Of a stretch of DNA of 64,000 nt, positions 9,706 to 18,910 are shown piece by piece. This stretch comes from Agarivorans albus (GTDB lineage Bacteria > Pseudomonadota > Gammaproteobacteria > Enterobacterales > Celerinatantimonadaceae). A program made the translations under genes and the position numbers. The notes beneath the pieces were generated by a model, which was not told the origin of the DNA, ran no database searches, and saw only the letters and a program-made list of their open reading frames with translations. The DNA lies in the NCBI RefSeq assembly GCF_019670105.1, contig NZ_AP023032.1:4550001-4614000 (forward strand), in the 5' to 3' direction. The first letter of the stretch is position 1. Every line of letters starts with the position of its first letter.

Positions 9706-10776
9706 ATGAGCGTGAATGACGCAACGAAGACTAGGGTAGAAGAACCTAGCGAGATCAGTGATGCGGAAGCGGTAACCGCAGCAGATAAAGCACGTGCCGA
9801 CCAGCTAAAGCCGATTAGTGGCGCCTTAGTGACGCATATGTATACCGCCGATCCTTCAGCCCATGTATTTAACGGCAAGCTTTACGTATATCCCTCTCAC
9901 GATGTAGATAACGGCCAGCCACTAAATGACAACGGCGATCACTTTGACATGCGTGATTACCATGTTTTCTCATTAGACCGTCCTTTTGGCGTAGTCACCG
10001 ACCATGGTAACGCGCTAGATGTAAAAGACGTGCCTTGGGCAGAGAAACAAATGTGGGCGCCAGACGCTGCAGAAAAAGATGGCAAGTACTACTTATACTT
10101 CCCTGCGCGCAACTACGATGGCATTTTCCAAATTGGTGTAGCAGTTGGCGATCAGCCTGAAGGACCTTTCACTCCTCAAGCAGAAGCGATTAAAGGCAGC
10201 TTTAGCATCGACCCTGCGGTATTCAAAGACGAAGACGGTAGCCACTACATGTATTTTGGCGGTTTATGGGGTGGCCAATTACAAAACTGGCGCAACGGCA
10301 AGTTTGGTGAAGAGCAGTTCCCAGCCGACGACCAACCAGCGCTAAAACCCTTAGTGGCTAAAATGACTGACGATATGCTGGAGTTTGCTGAAACGCCGAA
10401 GGAAATCGAAATTGTCGATGAGAATGGCGATGTGCTACTCGCGGGTGACAACGAACGCCGCTATTTTGAAGGCCCATGGATGCACAGGCACAACGGCCGT
10501 TACTACTTCTCTTACTCTACAGGCGATACCCACAAAATTGCTTACGCGAGCAGTGACTCACCTTATGGGCCGTTCCGCTATGAAGGCGTTATTTTAGAGC
10601 CAGTGCTAGGCTGGACAACTCATCACTCTATAGTGAAGTACCAAGACAAGTGGTTCTTGTTCTACCACGACAGCACTTTATCGGCTGGTCAAACCCACTT
10701 ACGCAGCATTAAGATGGCTGAGCTGAACATTGACGATAACGGCAAGATTGAAGTGATTAAGCCTTACTACGAGTAA
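9706..10776 (+). CDS. Glycoside hydrolase family 43, cytoplasmic
   Basis: A 356-residue five-bladed beta-propeller glycosidase of family GH43, which typically acts on arabinose- or xylose-containing oligosaccharides. The three acidic residues of the family can be placed: the base Asp in ADPSAHVFNGKLYVYPSHD near residue 49, the pKa-modulating Asp in SIDPAVF near 168, and the acid Glu in YFEGPWMHRHNGRYYFSYS near 261. No signal peptide is present; the first 35 residues are polar and charged. It therefore probably acts on imported oligosaccharides inside the cell. GAGG lies upstream of the ATG. No transporter or regulator gene is adjacent. It interrupts the conserved spf-yihA pair and is probably an acquired gene. 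The exact substrate is unknown. Confidence 0.88.
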   Translation: MSVNDATKTRVEEPSEISDAEAVTAADKARADQLKPISGALVTHMYTADPSAHVFNGKLYVYPSHDVDNGQPLNDNGDHFDMRDYHVFSLDRPFGVVTDHGNALDVKDVPWAEKQMWAPDAAEKDGKYYLYFPARNYDGIFQIGVAVGDQPEGPFTPQAEAIKGSFSIDPAVFKDEDGSHYMYFGGLWGGQLQNWRNGKFGEEQFPADDQPALKPLVAKMTDDMLEFAETPKEIEIVDENGDVLLAGDNERRYFEGPWMHRHNGRYYFSYSTGDTHKIAYASSDSPYGPFRYEGVILEPVLGWTTHHSIVKYQDKWFLFYHDSTLSAGQTHLRSIKMAELNIDDNGKIEVIKPYYE

Positions 10777-10796
10777 GCAAGTTATTCGCTAAATCC

Positions 10797-10823
10797 AAAC
10801 GCCACTTTAACGTGGCGTTTTTC
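10797..10823 (+). terminator. Terminator of the GH43 gene
   Basis: A perfect 9-bp stem AAACGCCAC/GTGGCGTTT (10797-10805 and 10812-10820) with a TTTAAC loop, running into a T-tract (TTTTTC). It lies 21 bp after the GH43 stop codon. Confidence 0.85.
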
Positions 10824-10867
10824 TATCCAGAGCCTAAACCAACACCTCTCAGCACTAAACAGCAGGC

Positions 10868-10896
10868 AAAAAAAAAGCCCCATCGTCCGATGGGGC
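10868..10896 (-). terminator. Strong orphan terminator, leftward
   Basis: An 8-bp stem GCCCCATC/GATGGGGC (10877-10884 and 10889-10896) with a 4-nt loop, followed on the minus strand by nine T residues (complement of 10868-10876). No recognisable protein gene feeds into it. Spot 42 and polA, which lie upstream on the same strand, each have their own terminators. A long U-tail after a GC-rich hairpin is typical of Hfq-dependent small RNAs. Confidence 0.8.
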
Positions 10897-10941
10897 ATGT
10901 AAGAAAAGAAATTCTTAAAAACTGAAAGCACTATTCCAATT
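10868..10941 (-). ncRNA. Candidate small RNA ending at the orphan terminator
   Basis: The plausible transcript is about 74 nt, ending in the hairpin and U9 tail at 10868-10896. A CATAAT -10-like hexamer lies at 10953-10948 on the minus strand, but no convincing -35 can be seen, so the 5' end is a guess. The body is A/U-rich just before the hairpin, as in Hfq-binding RNAs. Arms AATTGCAC and GTGCAATT (10938-10945 and 10995-11002) form a perfect inverted repeat around the putative promoter. This is inferred from the terminator; no family is recognised. Confidence 0.3.
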
Positions 10942-11220
10942 GCACTAATTATGACTCTCTGAAAATCGATTAGTTCACAAAATTTTCTAAAAATGTGCAA
11001 TTTTCTTTCATAGAAGCTTTTGTTATTCATCCAGTCCTTAGACCGACAGCAATCAAACACCATCAAGCAGTGGCATTTTGAACACAAAATTCCCAAATAT
11101 CGTAATTTAGCAACCAAATATCAGAAAATAAGAAACAACAGCTAGAGCCCCCTCTTAGACAAGGAGCATAAAGGAGTTTAAAAAATAAGAGAGAAGGCAG
11201 GCAATCACTGGCATTAAGAC
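10897..11220. other. A/T-rich gap between the orphan terminator and spf
   Basis: No credible protein gene is present. The reading frame spanning 10782-11117 on the minus strand runs through two terminators and has no family resemblance. The only structure seen is the AATTGCAC/GTGCAATT inverted repeat at 10938-11002, which encloses a shorter CTAAT/ATTAG pair. The stretch may hold the promoter of the candidate small RNA. Confidence 0.5.
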
Positions 11221-11323
11221 AAAAAAACGCCCCGATGGAAACCCATCGGGGCGGCAAAATAGCCTTTTTCAACTACGTGAAATAAAGGTCTGAAAGATAG
11301 AACATCTTACCTCTGTACCCTAC
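11221..11323 (-). ncRNA. spf: Spot 42 RNA (spf)
   Basis: Reading leftward from 11323, the sequence begins GTAGGGTACAGAGGTAAGAT and continues TGTTCTATCTTTCAGACCTT, nearly identical to the first 40 nt of E. coli Spot 42. It ends in an 11-bp perfect GC-rich hairpin (11228-11253) and a T7 run, for about 103 nt against 109 in E. coli. Spot 42 is an Hfq-dependent base-pairing RNA that lowers translation of carbon-use genes and is itself repressed by cAMP-CRP in E. coli. It sits just downstream of polA on the same strand, as in enterics and vibrios. A TAGAGT -10-like hexamer (11336-11331) is 7 nt before the first base. Confidence 0.95.
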
Positions 11324-11458
11324 AAGAGTTACTCTAGAGGATCATCGATGAAAAATAAAGCACTTTTTGTAAGGAAATTTCACTTTAGAGGTATATGTTG
11401 GTTTTTAAATTACGCGAAAAGGTTTTCATAATTACCAAAATTCGCAAAACCTTGAGGC

Positions 11459-11485
11459 AAAAAAAAGGAGGCCATCGCCTCCTTT
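11459..11485 (-). terminator. Terminator of polA
   Basis: A 9-bp stem AAAGGAGGC/GCCTCCTTT (11464-11472 and 11477-11485) with a CATC loop. On the minus strand it is followed by a run of eight T residues (complement of 11459-11466). It begins 22 bp after the polA stop and separates polA from spf. Confidence 0.88.
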
Positions 11486-11506
11486 GCTATCTTCCACTAT
11501 TTAGCT

Positions 11507-14266
11507 CTAGTGGGCTTCATCCCAGTTTTCACCAATACCTGATTCGGCAACGAGTGGTAAATCTAGTGTCACTGCCTGTTCCATCAGCTCGGTAAGCTTC
11601 GGTACAACTTTATCCAACTCGCTTTCTAATACTTCAAATACCAGTTCATCGTGAACCTGCATTAACATCTTACAATGCTCACTGGGTTGAGTATCTAGCC
11701 ATTGAGCAACAGCAATCATTGCTTTTTTAATAATGTCGGCAGCGGTTCCTTGCATTGGCGCGTTTACCGCAGCACGTTCAGCAGCTTTTTTACGCATACC
11801 GTTACGTGAATTAATTTCGGGCAAATACAAGCGGCGGCCAAATAAGGTTTCTACATATCCGTGTTCTTGGCAAAAATCTCGGGTGCTGTCCATGTAGTCC
11901 AACACCGCAGGGTAGCGCTCAAAATAACGATTCATGTAGTTTTGCGCATCGGCTCGAGCAATGCCTAACTGCTTGGCTAAACCAAAGGCGCTCATACCGT
12001 AAATTAGGCCAAAGTTAATCGCCTTGGCACTGCGGCGCTCATCGCCACTTACTGCTTCAAGCTCTTTACCAAACACTTCTGCAGCGGTAGCTTTATGAAT
12101 GTCTTCTCCGGCAGCAAAGGCTTTTAGCAAGCCAGCATCTTGAGAAAGATGCGCCATGATACGCAGCTCGATTTGTGAATAATCTATCGCGACCAGTTTG
12201 TAGCCATCGGCAGGTACAAAAGCCTGACGTACTTTACGTCCTTCTTCATGGCGAATAGGAATATTTTGCAAGTTAGGATCGGTAGATGAGAAACGCCCCG
12301 TTGCTGTTACCGCTTGATGATAAGAGGTATGCACTCTGCCAGAGCTTGGCTCTACCATTTTAGGCAGTTTGTCGGTGTAAGTAGATTTTAGTTTAGACAG
12401 GCTTCGATATTCTAAAATCACTTTTGGTAAACTGTAATCTAACGCCAGCTCTTGCAGCACTTCCTCGGCAGTAGACGGCGCACCTTTTGGGGTTTTCTTA
12501 ATCACCGGCAATTCCATTTTTTCAAACAAAATGGTTTGCAGCTGCTTAGGAGAACCTAAGTTAAATGGTTCACCTGCTAGTTCATGCGCTTGCTTCTCTA
12601 AACCGTCGATACGCTCGCCTAAAGACAAACTATGCTGCGCTAAGCGTTGGCTATCAATACGCACGCCTTGACGCTCGGTTTGCGATAATACACTGACCAA
12701 AGGCAACTCGACTTCTTCGAACAAGCTTTTCAACTTTGGCTCTTTCTCTAGCTTGGCCCACAGAGTTTGGTGCAAGCGTAAGGTAACGTCTGCATCTTCT
12801 GCTGCATAAGGTGCTGCTGTTTCAAGTTCAATATGATTGAAGGTAAGTTGTTTAGCGCCTTTACCTGCGATGTCTTCAAACTTGATGGTTTTGTGTTGCA
12901 AGTACTGCAACGACAACGAGTCCATATCGTGGCGAGTAATGGTGCTATTGAGCACATACGACTCCAACATGGTGTCGTACTTAATGCCTTTGAGCGAAAT
13001 GTCGTAGCGTGCAAGCACACTGGCATCGTACTTAAGGTTTTGGCCAACTTTCGCTTTATTAGGATCTTCCAATAATGGTTTAAGCTGCGCTAATACCCAG
13101 TCACGCTCTAGTTGCTCAGGCGCATCTAAATAATCGTGAGCTACCGGTAAGTAAGCCGCTTTGCCTGCTTCAACGGCAAAAGATAAACCCACTAGTTCAG
13201 CTTGCATGTAGTTAAGCGAGGTGGTTTCGGTATCAATAGCGATAAGCTCAGCGCTATTTAAGCGTTCAAACCATTCTTCAAACTGCTGCTTAGTAAGAAT
13301 AGTCTCGTACTCACCTTTAAGCTCAACAGCAGGAGCTACCACTTCGGCCTCAGCATTTGGTTCTGCTGCGGCGCTGTTACTTGATGGGCTAAGCGCTTCA
13401 CTCAGCCAGCGCTTAAACTCCAATTCACCGAATAATTTAATCAGCGCATCTTTATCTTCTTCGGTACGCAACATGTCATCCATGCTAAAACCGACTTCAA
13501 CATCACATTTAATGGTGGCTAATAAATAGGATAAACGGGCATCTTCGGCATGTTCACGCAACTTTTTAGGCATGGTTTTAGAGCCGCGAAAACCTAATGG
13601 TGCAACCGCGTCTGGGTCGGCCAATAAGTCATCCACGCCACCAATGCCTTGCAACATGGCCAAAGCAGTTTTCTCACCCACCCCTGGTAAGCCAGGAATG
13701 TTATCTACTTTGTCGCCCATTAGCGCTAAGTAATCAATAATTAGCTCCGGCGGTACGCCAAATTTATCGATAACGCCAGCACGATCCATCACCGTATCGG
13801 TCATGGTATTAATCAAGGTGATGTTTTCATCGACCAGCTGCGCCATGTCTTTATCGCCAGTGCTAATCACTACCGCTTTGTTTTCGGCCGAAGCTTGCTT
13901 AGCTAAGGTGCCAATAACATCATCGGCTTCAACACCTTCAATGGCTACTAAAGGCAAACCCATCGCTTTAATTACCGCGTGTAGAGGGGCGATTTGACTG
14001 CGCAAATCATCCGGCATAGAAGGGCGATTGGCTTTGTATTCTTTATAGATGTCGTCACGAAAGGTTTTACCCTTGGCATCAAACACCACCACAATGTGCT
14101 CTGGCTTAAATTGCTTAAGCAAACTGCGTAGCATGTTAACCACGCCATAAACTGCGCCGGTGGCTTCACCTTTAGAGTTAGTTAGATGAGGAGGAGCGTA
14201 GTAAGCGCGATAAAGATAAGAAGAGCCGTCAACAAGCACTAAGGGTTGGTCGGGAAGGGTTGCCAT
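11507..14266 (-). CDS. polA: DNA polymerase I
   Basis: A complete 919-residue Pol I (E. coli 928) for Okazaki fragment maturation and repair synthesis. The 5'-3' exonuclease domain covers about residues 1-290 ([15 protein letters not shown], then [23 protein letters not shown]). The 3'-5' exonuclease follows, with the metal-binding DTET motif intact ([12 protein letters not shown]), so proofreading is expected. The polymerase domain carries motif [15 protein letters not shown], motif [21 protein letters not shown] and motif [13 protein letters not shown] linker near residues 295-312 is Ala/Glu-rich. The gene is followed by its terminator and by spf. Confidence 0.98.
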   Translation of the reverse strand: MATLPDQPLVLVDGSSYLYRAYYAPPHLTNSKGEATGAVYGVVNMLRSLLKQFKPEHIVVVFDAKGKTFRDDIYKEYKANRPSMPDDLRSQIAPLHAVIKAMGLPLVAIEGVEADDVIGTLAKQASAENKAVVISTGDKDMAQLVDENITLINTMTDTVMDRAGVIDKFGVPPELIIDYLALMGDKVDNIPGLPGVGEKTALAMLQGIGGVDDLLADPDAVAPLGFRGSKTMPKKLREHAEDARLSYLLATIKCDVEVGFSMDDMLRTEEDKDALIKLFGELEFKRWLSEALSPSSNSAAAEPNAEAEVVAPAVELKGEYETILTKQQFEEWFERLNSAELIAIDTETTSLNYMQAELVGLSFAVEAGKAAYLPVAHDYLDAPEQLERDWVLAQLKPLLEDPNKAKVGQNLKYDASVLARYDISLKGIKYDTMLESYVLNSTITRHDMDSLSLQYLQHKTIKFEDIAGKGAKQLTFNHIELETAAPYAAEDADVTLRLHQTLWAKLEKEPKLKSLFEEVELPLVSVLSQTERQGVRIDSQRLAQHSLSLGERIDGLEKQAHELAGEPFNLGSPKQLQTILFEKMELPVIKKTPKGAPSTAEEVLQELALDYSLPKVILEYRSLSKLKSTYTDKLPKMVEPSSGRVHTSYHQAVTATGRFSSTDPNLQNIPIRHEEGRKVRQAFVPADGYKLVAIDYSQIELRIMAHLSQDAGLLKAFAAGEDIHKATAAEVFGKELEAVSGDERRSAKAINFGLIYGMSAFGLAKQLGIARADAQNYMNRYFERYPAVLDYMDSTRDFCQEHGYVETLFGRRLYLPEINSRNGMRKKAAERAAVNAPMQGTAADIIKKAMIAVAQWLDTQPSEHCKMLMQVHDELVFEVLESELDKVVPKLTELMEQAVTLDLPLVAESGIGENWDEAH

Positions 14267-14653
14267 TACCGTGATCCATCGTTCAGATTTTCATTGCGCT
14301 CGATGATGCCACAGCCACCCTAAATGCACCAGAGCTAAGCGTAATAGCCTGCTACAAATTGTGGATAACTCTGTTAACAAACAGCAGCAATTCTCTCGCG
14401 AAAAATTCACAAGCTAAATAGAAAACAACAAATAAGTTTTAATTCAGTAACTTACAGATAAAGAAAGGCAAGAAATTGGAGCAGCAAACAGTTCCCTTAT
14501 TGTGGAAAACATCATTCCGTGACATTGCTTTTCGCGGCCTTACGGTGAATTAATAAACAACTCAACGTTGGCAGGTGGATTAATATAGAAGATAAGCCTG
14601 CGGGAAACCTTGTAATGGATCACATTTTAATCAGCCTAAAAATATAATTTTGT
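14267..14653. other. 387-bp gap upstream of polA
   Basis: No protein gene or RNA gene is seen. It should hold the polA promoter, which I could not place with confidence. One perfect DnaA-box consensus, TTATCCACA on the minus strand (14360-14368), lies about 95 bp upstream of the polA ATG. A single box is not evidence of an origin. Confidence 0.5.
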
Positions 14654-14962
14654 TTAGTCAAAATTGGCATGATTTAAGGCAGCCAATAATGGGGCAGAGC
14701 TCGTGTGAAAATGCTCACTATTGGCGCATTCAAACCAAGCGCCCTGACTTAGTGCATCATAACGAAACCACCATAATTGTTGTTCAATATAAAAACCTAA
14801 AACTTGCCAATCGGCGCCTTGCTCAACAAAAGCTTGTTGCCATTGTTGCTGCTTTACAAACTGCTGCGCACTAGCCAAAAACTGTGATTCGGAGAACTGC
14901 TTAGCAATAGTAACTACCGCATGCTCCGATAATACTTCTATGCCATTTGCTAGCTGCTGCAT
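14654..14962 (-). CDS. Small protein of unknown function overlapping selO end
   Basis: A 102-residue reading frame that I do not recognise. The ATG at 14962 lies inside the last codons of selO (13-bp overlap) and has GGAG six bases upstream, which favours coupled translation after selO. The frame upstream extends to an ATG at 14986 without a better ribosome site. The protein is soluble, rich in Gln, Ala and aromatic residues (FYIEQQLWWFRYDALSQGAW), with no signal peptide and no membrane helix. selO itself is complete and ends in the expected SCSS, so this is not a frame-shifted selO tail. It may be a real small gene or a chance frame. Confidence 0.5.
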   Translation of the reverse strand: MQQLANGIEVLSEHAVVTIAKQFSESQFLASAQQFVKQQQWQQAFVEQGADWQVLGFYIEQQLWWFRYDALSQGAWFECANSEHFHTSSAPLLAALNHANFD

Positions 14963-16371
14963 GATATCTCCAAGCACTTGCCCCAAGCGGGTGGTGGAGC
15001 CGCAAAATGCTGAGCATCGGCTTGCTCAGTAAACGGAGTATTGAGTACCTGATGCAGCTGGCGCAACTGCTCATAACTGCCACTTTCCGCTTGTTCTATC
15101 ACCTGCTGCGCCAAGTAGTTGCGCAATATGTATAAAGGCACGTGTTGCTGAATACCTGATATCCGCTGTTGCTCATCAACATCACTTTGCTGACAGCGCT
15201 GGCGGTACAACTTCAACCAAGCCTGCCAAGCATCAGGCAATTGTTTAGTTAATTGGTTTTGCTGCTGCGCCAAGGCACGCAGGCTTTGGTGGTAATCGGC
15301 CTTTTGTTCGGCGATAACTTTAAGCAGTAAACCTAATAGTTGTTCATCGTCATCTTGCCACTGGCTTAAACCTAACTTATTCAGCATCAACTGCTGGTAA
15401 TGTTGATTGATTTTCTGCTGGTAGCGTATCCAAAGCGGCTCGGTTTTAGCGCTGGGTACATAGTCAGACAAGGCTTGTGCCAAACGTTGTAAGTTCCATA
15501 AACCTACAGCGGGCTGCTGATTAAAGGCATAACGCCCATAATGGTCGCTATGGTTACACACGTGTCTAGGGTTGTAGTCATCTAAAAACCCATAAGGGCC
15601 ATAATCGATGGTTAAGCCCAAAATCGACATGTTGTCGGTATTCATTACACCATGACAAAAGCCTTCGGCCTGCCACTTAGCAATCATCAACGCGGTGCTA
15701 TCCACAACTTGTTCTAACATAGCTAGCACCGGATTTTCGGCAGTTAAACAATCACTAAAATAATGGTTTAAGCAAAAGTCTACTAAGCTTTTTAATGGTT
15801 GAGTTTGTTGCTGGTAATACAGGTATTCAAAATGACCAAAACGAATATGGCTAGGCGCCATACGTAGCAGCATAGCTTCTTTTTCAAAGCGTTCACGCTG
15901 CACTAAACCGCTACCTACCGTTAAGCTTAATGCGCGGGTTGTTGCAATGCCCAAAGCGGCCATGGCTTCACTAGCTAAAAACTCGCGAATGCTAGAACGT
16001 AATACTGCCTTACCATCTCCTTGGCGAGAGAAAGGCGTTAAACCCGAGCCTTTAAGTTGCAGTTCCCAGTACTCACCTTGCGCGTTTACTGTTTCACCAA
16101 GTAGCAAGGCTCGACCGTCACCCAGCTGCGGAGTATAACCACCAAACTGATGGCCAGCGTATACCGTTGAGGCAGGCTGCATGCCTTCGATAAGTAACTT
16201 ACCAGCGCTTAGGCCAAGCGCCTGCTCTCCCTGCATAAACTCACTGTCTAGGCCAATTAACTCAGCAGCGGCCTGGCTATATGCCACCAACTCTGGATCT
16301 TTTAGCGGCGTAGGCTGCTGCTGATGGCATAACTCGGGTAGTTCATTGGAAAAACGATTCACAAATTCCAT
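14950..16371 (-). CDS. selO: SelO pseudokinase, protein AMPylator
   Basis: A 473-residue SelO/YdiU protein (E. coli 478). SelO binds ATP in a flipped orientation and transfers AMP to protein Ser, Thr or Tyr residues; it is linked to redox stress. Family motifs are YAGHQFGGYTPQLGDGRA, ELQLKGSGLTPFSRQGDG, SSIREFLASEAM, HGVMNTDNMSI (the metal-binding Asn/Asp region) and IDYGPYGFLDDY. It ends in EISCSS, where the bacterial family keeps a conserved redox Cys; full-length SelO is not a selenoprotein in bacteria. It is co-oriented with recQ 26 bp upstream and may be read with it. Confidence 0.95.
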   Translation of the reverse strand: MEFVNRFSNELPELCHQQQPTPLKDPELVAYSQAAAELIGLDSEFMQGEQALGLSAGKLLIEGMQPASTVYAGHQFGGYTPQLGDGRALLLGETVNAQGEYWELQLKGSGLTPFSRQGDGKAVLRSSIREFLASEAMAALGIATTRALSLTVGSGLVQRERFEKEAMLLRMAPSHIRFGHFEYLYYQQQTQPLKSLVDFCLNHYFSDCLTAENPVLAMLEQVVDSTALMIAKWQAEGFCHGVMNTDNMSILGLTIDYGPYGFLDDYNPRHVCNHSDHYGRYAFNQQPAVGLWNLQRLAQALSDYVPSAKTEPLWIRYQQKINQHYQQLMLNKLGLSQWQDDDEQLLGLLLKVIAEQKADYHQSLRALAQQQNQLTKQLPDAWQAWLKLYRQRCQQSDVDEQQRISGIQQHVPLYILRNYLAQQVIEQAESGSYEQLRQLHQVLNTPFTEQADAQHFAAPPPAWGKCLEISCSS

Positions 16372-16397
16372 CTGCGATCCTTAAATAGGGCGGCGTC

Positions 16398-18185
16398 TTA
16401 ACTGGCCTGATACTGGTCGATTAAACCTAAAAACTGATAACCGTAGCGTTCTAGCTTCTTCAAACCAACGCCACTTATGGCTAACATCTCGTGCTGGGTT
16501 TGTGGCTGCTGCTGGGCCATTTCTATTAATGTGGCGTCGTTAAACACCACAAACGGCGGCACCGACTCCTCGTCGGCTAAACGCTTCCTTAAATTACGTA
16601 ACAAAGCGAATAATCGTTTATCATAAACACCGTAACTAGTGGCTTTTTTACTTTGCTTAGTGGTATTTAAGCGGGGCACAGCCAGTGATAAGGGCTGTTC
16701 ACCTTTTAAAAATGGTCGTGCTGCTTCAGTCAATTGTAGTACCGAGCTACGCGCAATATTTTGCTGCAACAAACCTAAATGAATAAGCTGACGCAGCACA
16801 CTCATCCAATGCTCGTGACTGGCGCTTTTACCAATACCATGAGTAGAAAGCTTATCATGACCCTGTTCTAAAATACGCTGGCCCATGCTGCCACGCAGCA
16901 CTTCAATCACATAACCAATGCCAAAACGCTGGCCAAGCCGATAAACACAAGACAAGGCTTTTTGCGCATCTTGTAAGCCATCGTATTGCTTTGGCGGATC
17001 TAAGCATACATCACAGTTACCGCAGGGCTTGGCGAGGTATTCACCAAAGTAGTTAAGCAATACCTGACGCCGACAAGTTTGCGCCTCGGCAAAGGCGACA
17101 ATAGCATTAAACTTATGACTCTCAACTTGGCGCTGTTGTTCATTCTCGTTTTCATCAATCATTCGCCGCACCCAGTTGGCATCGGCTGGATCGTACAAAA
17201 ACACCGCTTCGGCCTCGGTACCATCGCGACCCGCGCGGCCGGTTTCTTGATAGTAAGCTTCTATGTTACGAGGAATGTCATAGTGAAAAACATAACGTAC
17301 GTTAGGTTTGTCGATGCCCATACCAAAAGCAACGGTAGCCACCACTACTTCAACTTCATCGCGCTGAAATTGCTCTTGCACTAATTGGCGCTGCTCGATA
17401 GGTAAACCAGCATGATAAGCCGCGCAGCGAATACCTTCTGCACTAAGTTTTAAGGCTAATTCTTCAACCCGTTTTCGGCTACTGCAATAAACAATGCCAC
17501 TATCTTCCTTACGGCGTTTTACATAATCACTAAGCTGCTGCCACGGGCGATACTTTTCTTGTAGGGTGTAGCGAATATTCGGTCGGTCAAAACTTGATAC
17601 TAGAGTGAAGGCATCGGGCAATCCAAGCCGCTGTAATATGTCTTGGCGGGTGGTATCGTCAGCGGTAGCCGTTAAGGCCACTAAAGGCACATTAGGAAAG
17701 TTTTGTTTTAAGCAACCAAGGGCATTATATTCTGGCCGAAAATCGTGCCCCCACTGAGAAATACAATGCGCTTCATCGATGGCAAACATTGCCAAGGGCA
17801 TCGCTTGTAAGCGCTCAATTAAATCGCCATTAATCAGCCGCTCGGGAGAGATGTATAACAGTTTTAAATCGCCCTGCTGCAAACTACGATAAATTTGAAA
17901 CTGCTGCTCACGCTCTAAACTTGAGTTTAAATACGCCGCGCTAACACCATTGTGTTGCAAGCTATCTACTTGGTCTTTCATTAAGGAGATAAGCGGCGAC
18001 ACCACTACGGTTAAACCCGATTTAACCAACGCGGGGATCTGGTAACACAGTGATTTTCCGCCACCTGTTGGCATAATTGCCAAGCAATCTTTGTTATCTA
18101 ACAAGCGCTCGATCACCGCAGCCTGCCCAGTTCTAAACTCGGCAAAACCAAATACATCTTGTAAAACTTGCTGGGCGCGTTGCAT
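16398..18185 (-). CDS. recQ: ATP-dependent DNA helicase RecQ
   Basis: A 595-residue RecQ with the full bacterial architecture. The superfamily-2 helicase core has Walker [11 protein letters not shown], the DEAH box in [16 protein letters not shown], and [11 protein letters not shown] as motif VI. The RQC domain has zinc ligands in [12 protein letters not shown] and CGNCDVC, and an HRDC domain covers the last 80 residues. It unwinds DNA 3'-5' in RecF-pathway recombination and fork repair. I chose the Met at 18185 ([14 protein letters not shown]), which matches the E. coli start; the frame opens earlier at 18227. The gene is divergent from yigI, as in enterics. Confidence 0.96.
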   Translation of the reverse strand: MQRAQQVLQDVFGFAEFRTGQAAVIERLLDNKDCLAIMPTGGGKSLCYQIPALVKSGLTVVVSPLISLMKDQVDSLQHNGVSAAYLNSSLEREQQFQIYRSLQQGDLKLLYISPERLINGDLIERLQAMPLAMFAIDEAHCISQWGHDFRPEYNALGCLKQNFPNVPLVALTATADDTTRQDILQRLGLPDAFTLVSSFDRPNIRYTLQEKYRPWQQLSDYVKRRKEDSGIVYCSSRKRVEELALKLSAEGIRCAAYHAGLPIEQRQLVQEQFQRDEVEVVVATVAFGMGIDKPNVRYVFHYDIPRNIEAYYQETGRAGRDGTEAEAVFLYDPADANWVRRMIDENENEQQRQVESHKFNAIVAFAEAQTCRRQVLLNYFGEYLAKPCGNCDVCLDPPKQYDGLQDAQKALSCVYRLGQRFGIGYVIEVLRGSMGQRILEQGHDKLSTHGIGKSASHEHWMSVLRQLIHLGLLQQNIARSSVLQLTEAARPFLKGEQPLSLAVPRLNTTKQSKKATSYGVYDKRLFALLRNLRKRLADEESVPPFVVFNDATLIEMAQQQPQTQHEMLAISGVGLKKLERYGYQFLGLIDQYQAS

Positions 18186-18323
18186 TAAGGCTAGAAATCC
18201 AGAAACAGAGTGGCTAATCGGTCGCACATTGTAATCAAGCTATGGCGGCTTGTCTTGGTTTGCCTTTATTCTTTTCTCGCTATACAGTATTTAAACGAGC
18301 GTTTAACTTTGTATGGATACAGC

Positions 18324-18788
18324 ATGACCAGCCCAAGACAACAAAAGTGGCGCCAAGCCATCGCCAACACCTTCATCAATCAAATGCCGTTTAATCAATT
18401 ACTTGGCATCGAACTAATGGATTACAGTGCGACCGGAGTAAAACTAAAACTACCCATGGACCCAAAACTAGTGGGCAATCCGATACACGGCATCTTACAT
18501 GGTGGCGCTACCGCAACCATTTTAGATGTAGCCGGGGGAATGACCGCCGCAGCAGCGGCAGTAAAACGTTTGGAAAACCTATCCAGCAAAGAGCTGTCTG
18601 CGCGCATCTCCAAAACCGGCACCATAGATCTGCGCATCGACTATCTGCGTCCAGGCATTGGTGAAGTGTTTTACGCCACTGCCGAGATAATCCGCTCCGG
18701 CAATAAGGTTACCGTTGCACGTATGGAACTACACAATCAAGAAGGCACCCACATTGCCTTTGGCACCGGTACTTACTTAGTGGGCTAG
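18324..18788 (+). CDS. yigI: YigI acyl-CoA thioesterase (hot-dog fold)
   Basis: A 154-residue hot-dog thioesterase of the YigI/PaaI type, reported in E. coli to hydrolyse medium- and long-chain acyl-CoA. It contains GILHGGATATILDVAGGM, with the Asp that activates water in this fold, and GTIDLRIDYLRPG followed by GNKVTVARMELHNQ, which align closely with E. coli YigI. I chose the ATG at 18324 because the upstream 38 codons have no family resemblance. It faces away from recQ, the same pairing as in enterics. An orphan AbiTii-like gene follows. Confidence 0.9.
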   Translation: MTSPRQQKWRQAIANTFINQMPFNQLLGIELMDYSATGVKLKLPMDPKLVGNPIHGILHGGATATILDVAGGMTAAAAAVKRLENLSSKELSARISKTGTIDLRIDYLRPGIGEVFYATAEIIRSGNKVTVARMELHNQEGTHIAFGTGTYLVG

Positions 18789-18841
18789 TGCAGCAAACTT
18801 GCCATCAAAAAAGGAATTTTTGTCGAAATATCAATTCAATG

Positions 18842-18872
18842 TTGATGGTTTCCACTCAGTTAGGGCTATACT
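18842..18872 (+). promoter_or_regulatory. Candidate promoter of the AbiTii-like gene
   Basis: TTGATG (18842-18847) and TATACT (18867-18872) stand 19 bp apart, 38 bp upstream of the next ATG. Both hexamers are close to the sigma-70 consensus, but the spacer is long. Confidence 0.4.
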
Positions 18873-18910
18873 GAATTAGAACATCGACTGCGGCACAGGC
18901 TAGTAAAATA

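Noticed and set aside
10782-11117. A 111-codon leftward protein gene between spf and GH43
   Set aside because: The frame runs through both the orphan terminator and the GH43 terminator and has no recognisable domain or ribosome site.
11368-11385. CRP site upstream of spf
   Set aside because: TGTAA and TCACT half-sites are present but one base too far apart and poorly matched; not enough to support, although CRP control is known in E. coli.
14267-14653. Replication origin near polA
   Set aside because: Only one DnaA box was found, with no cluster of boxes, no unwinding region pattern and no dnaA or gidA neighbour.
14654-16371. selO broken by a frameshift near 14960
   Set aside because: The upstream frame already ends in the conserved EISCSS tail at the expected length, so selO is intact and the following frame is separate.
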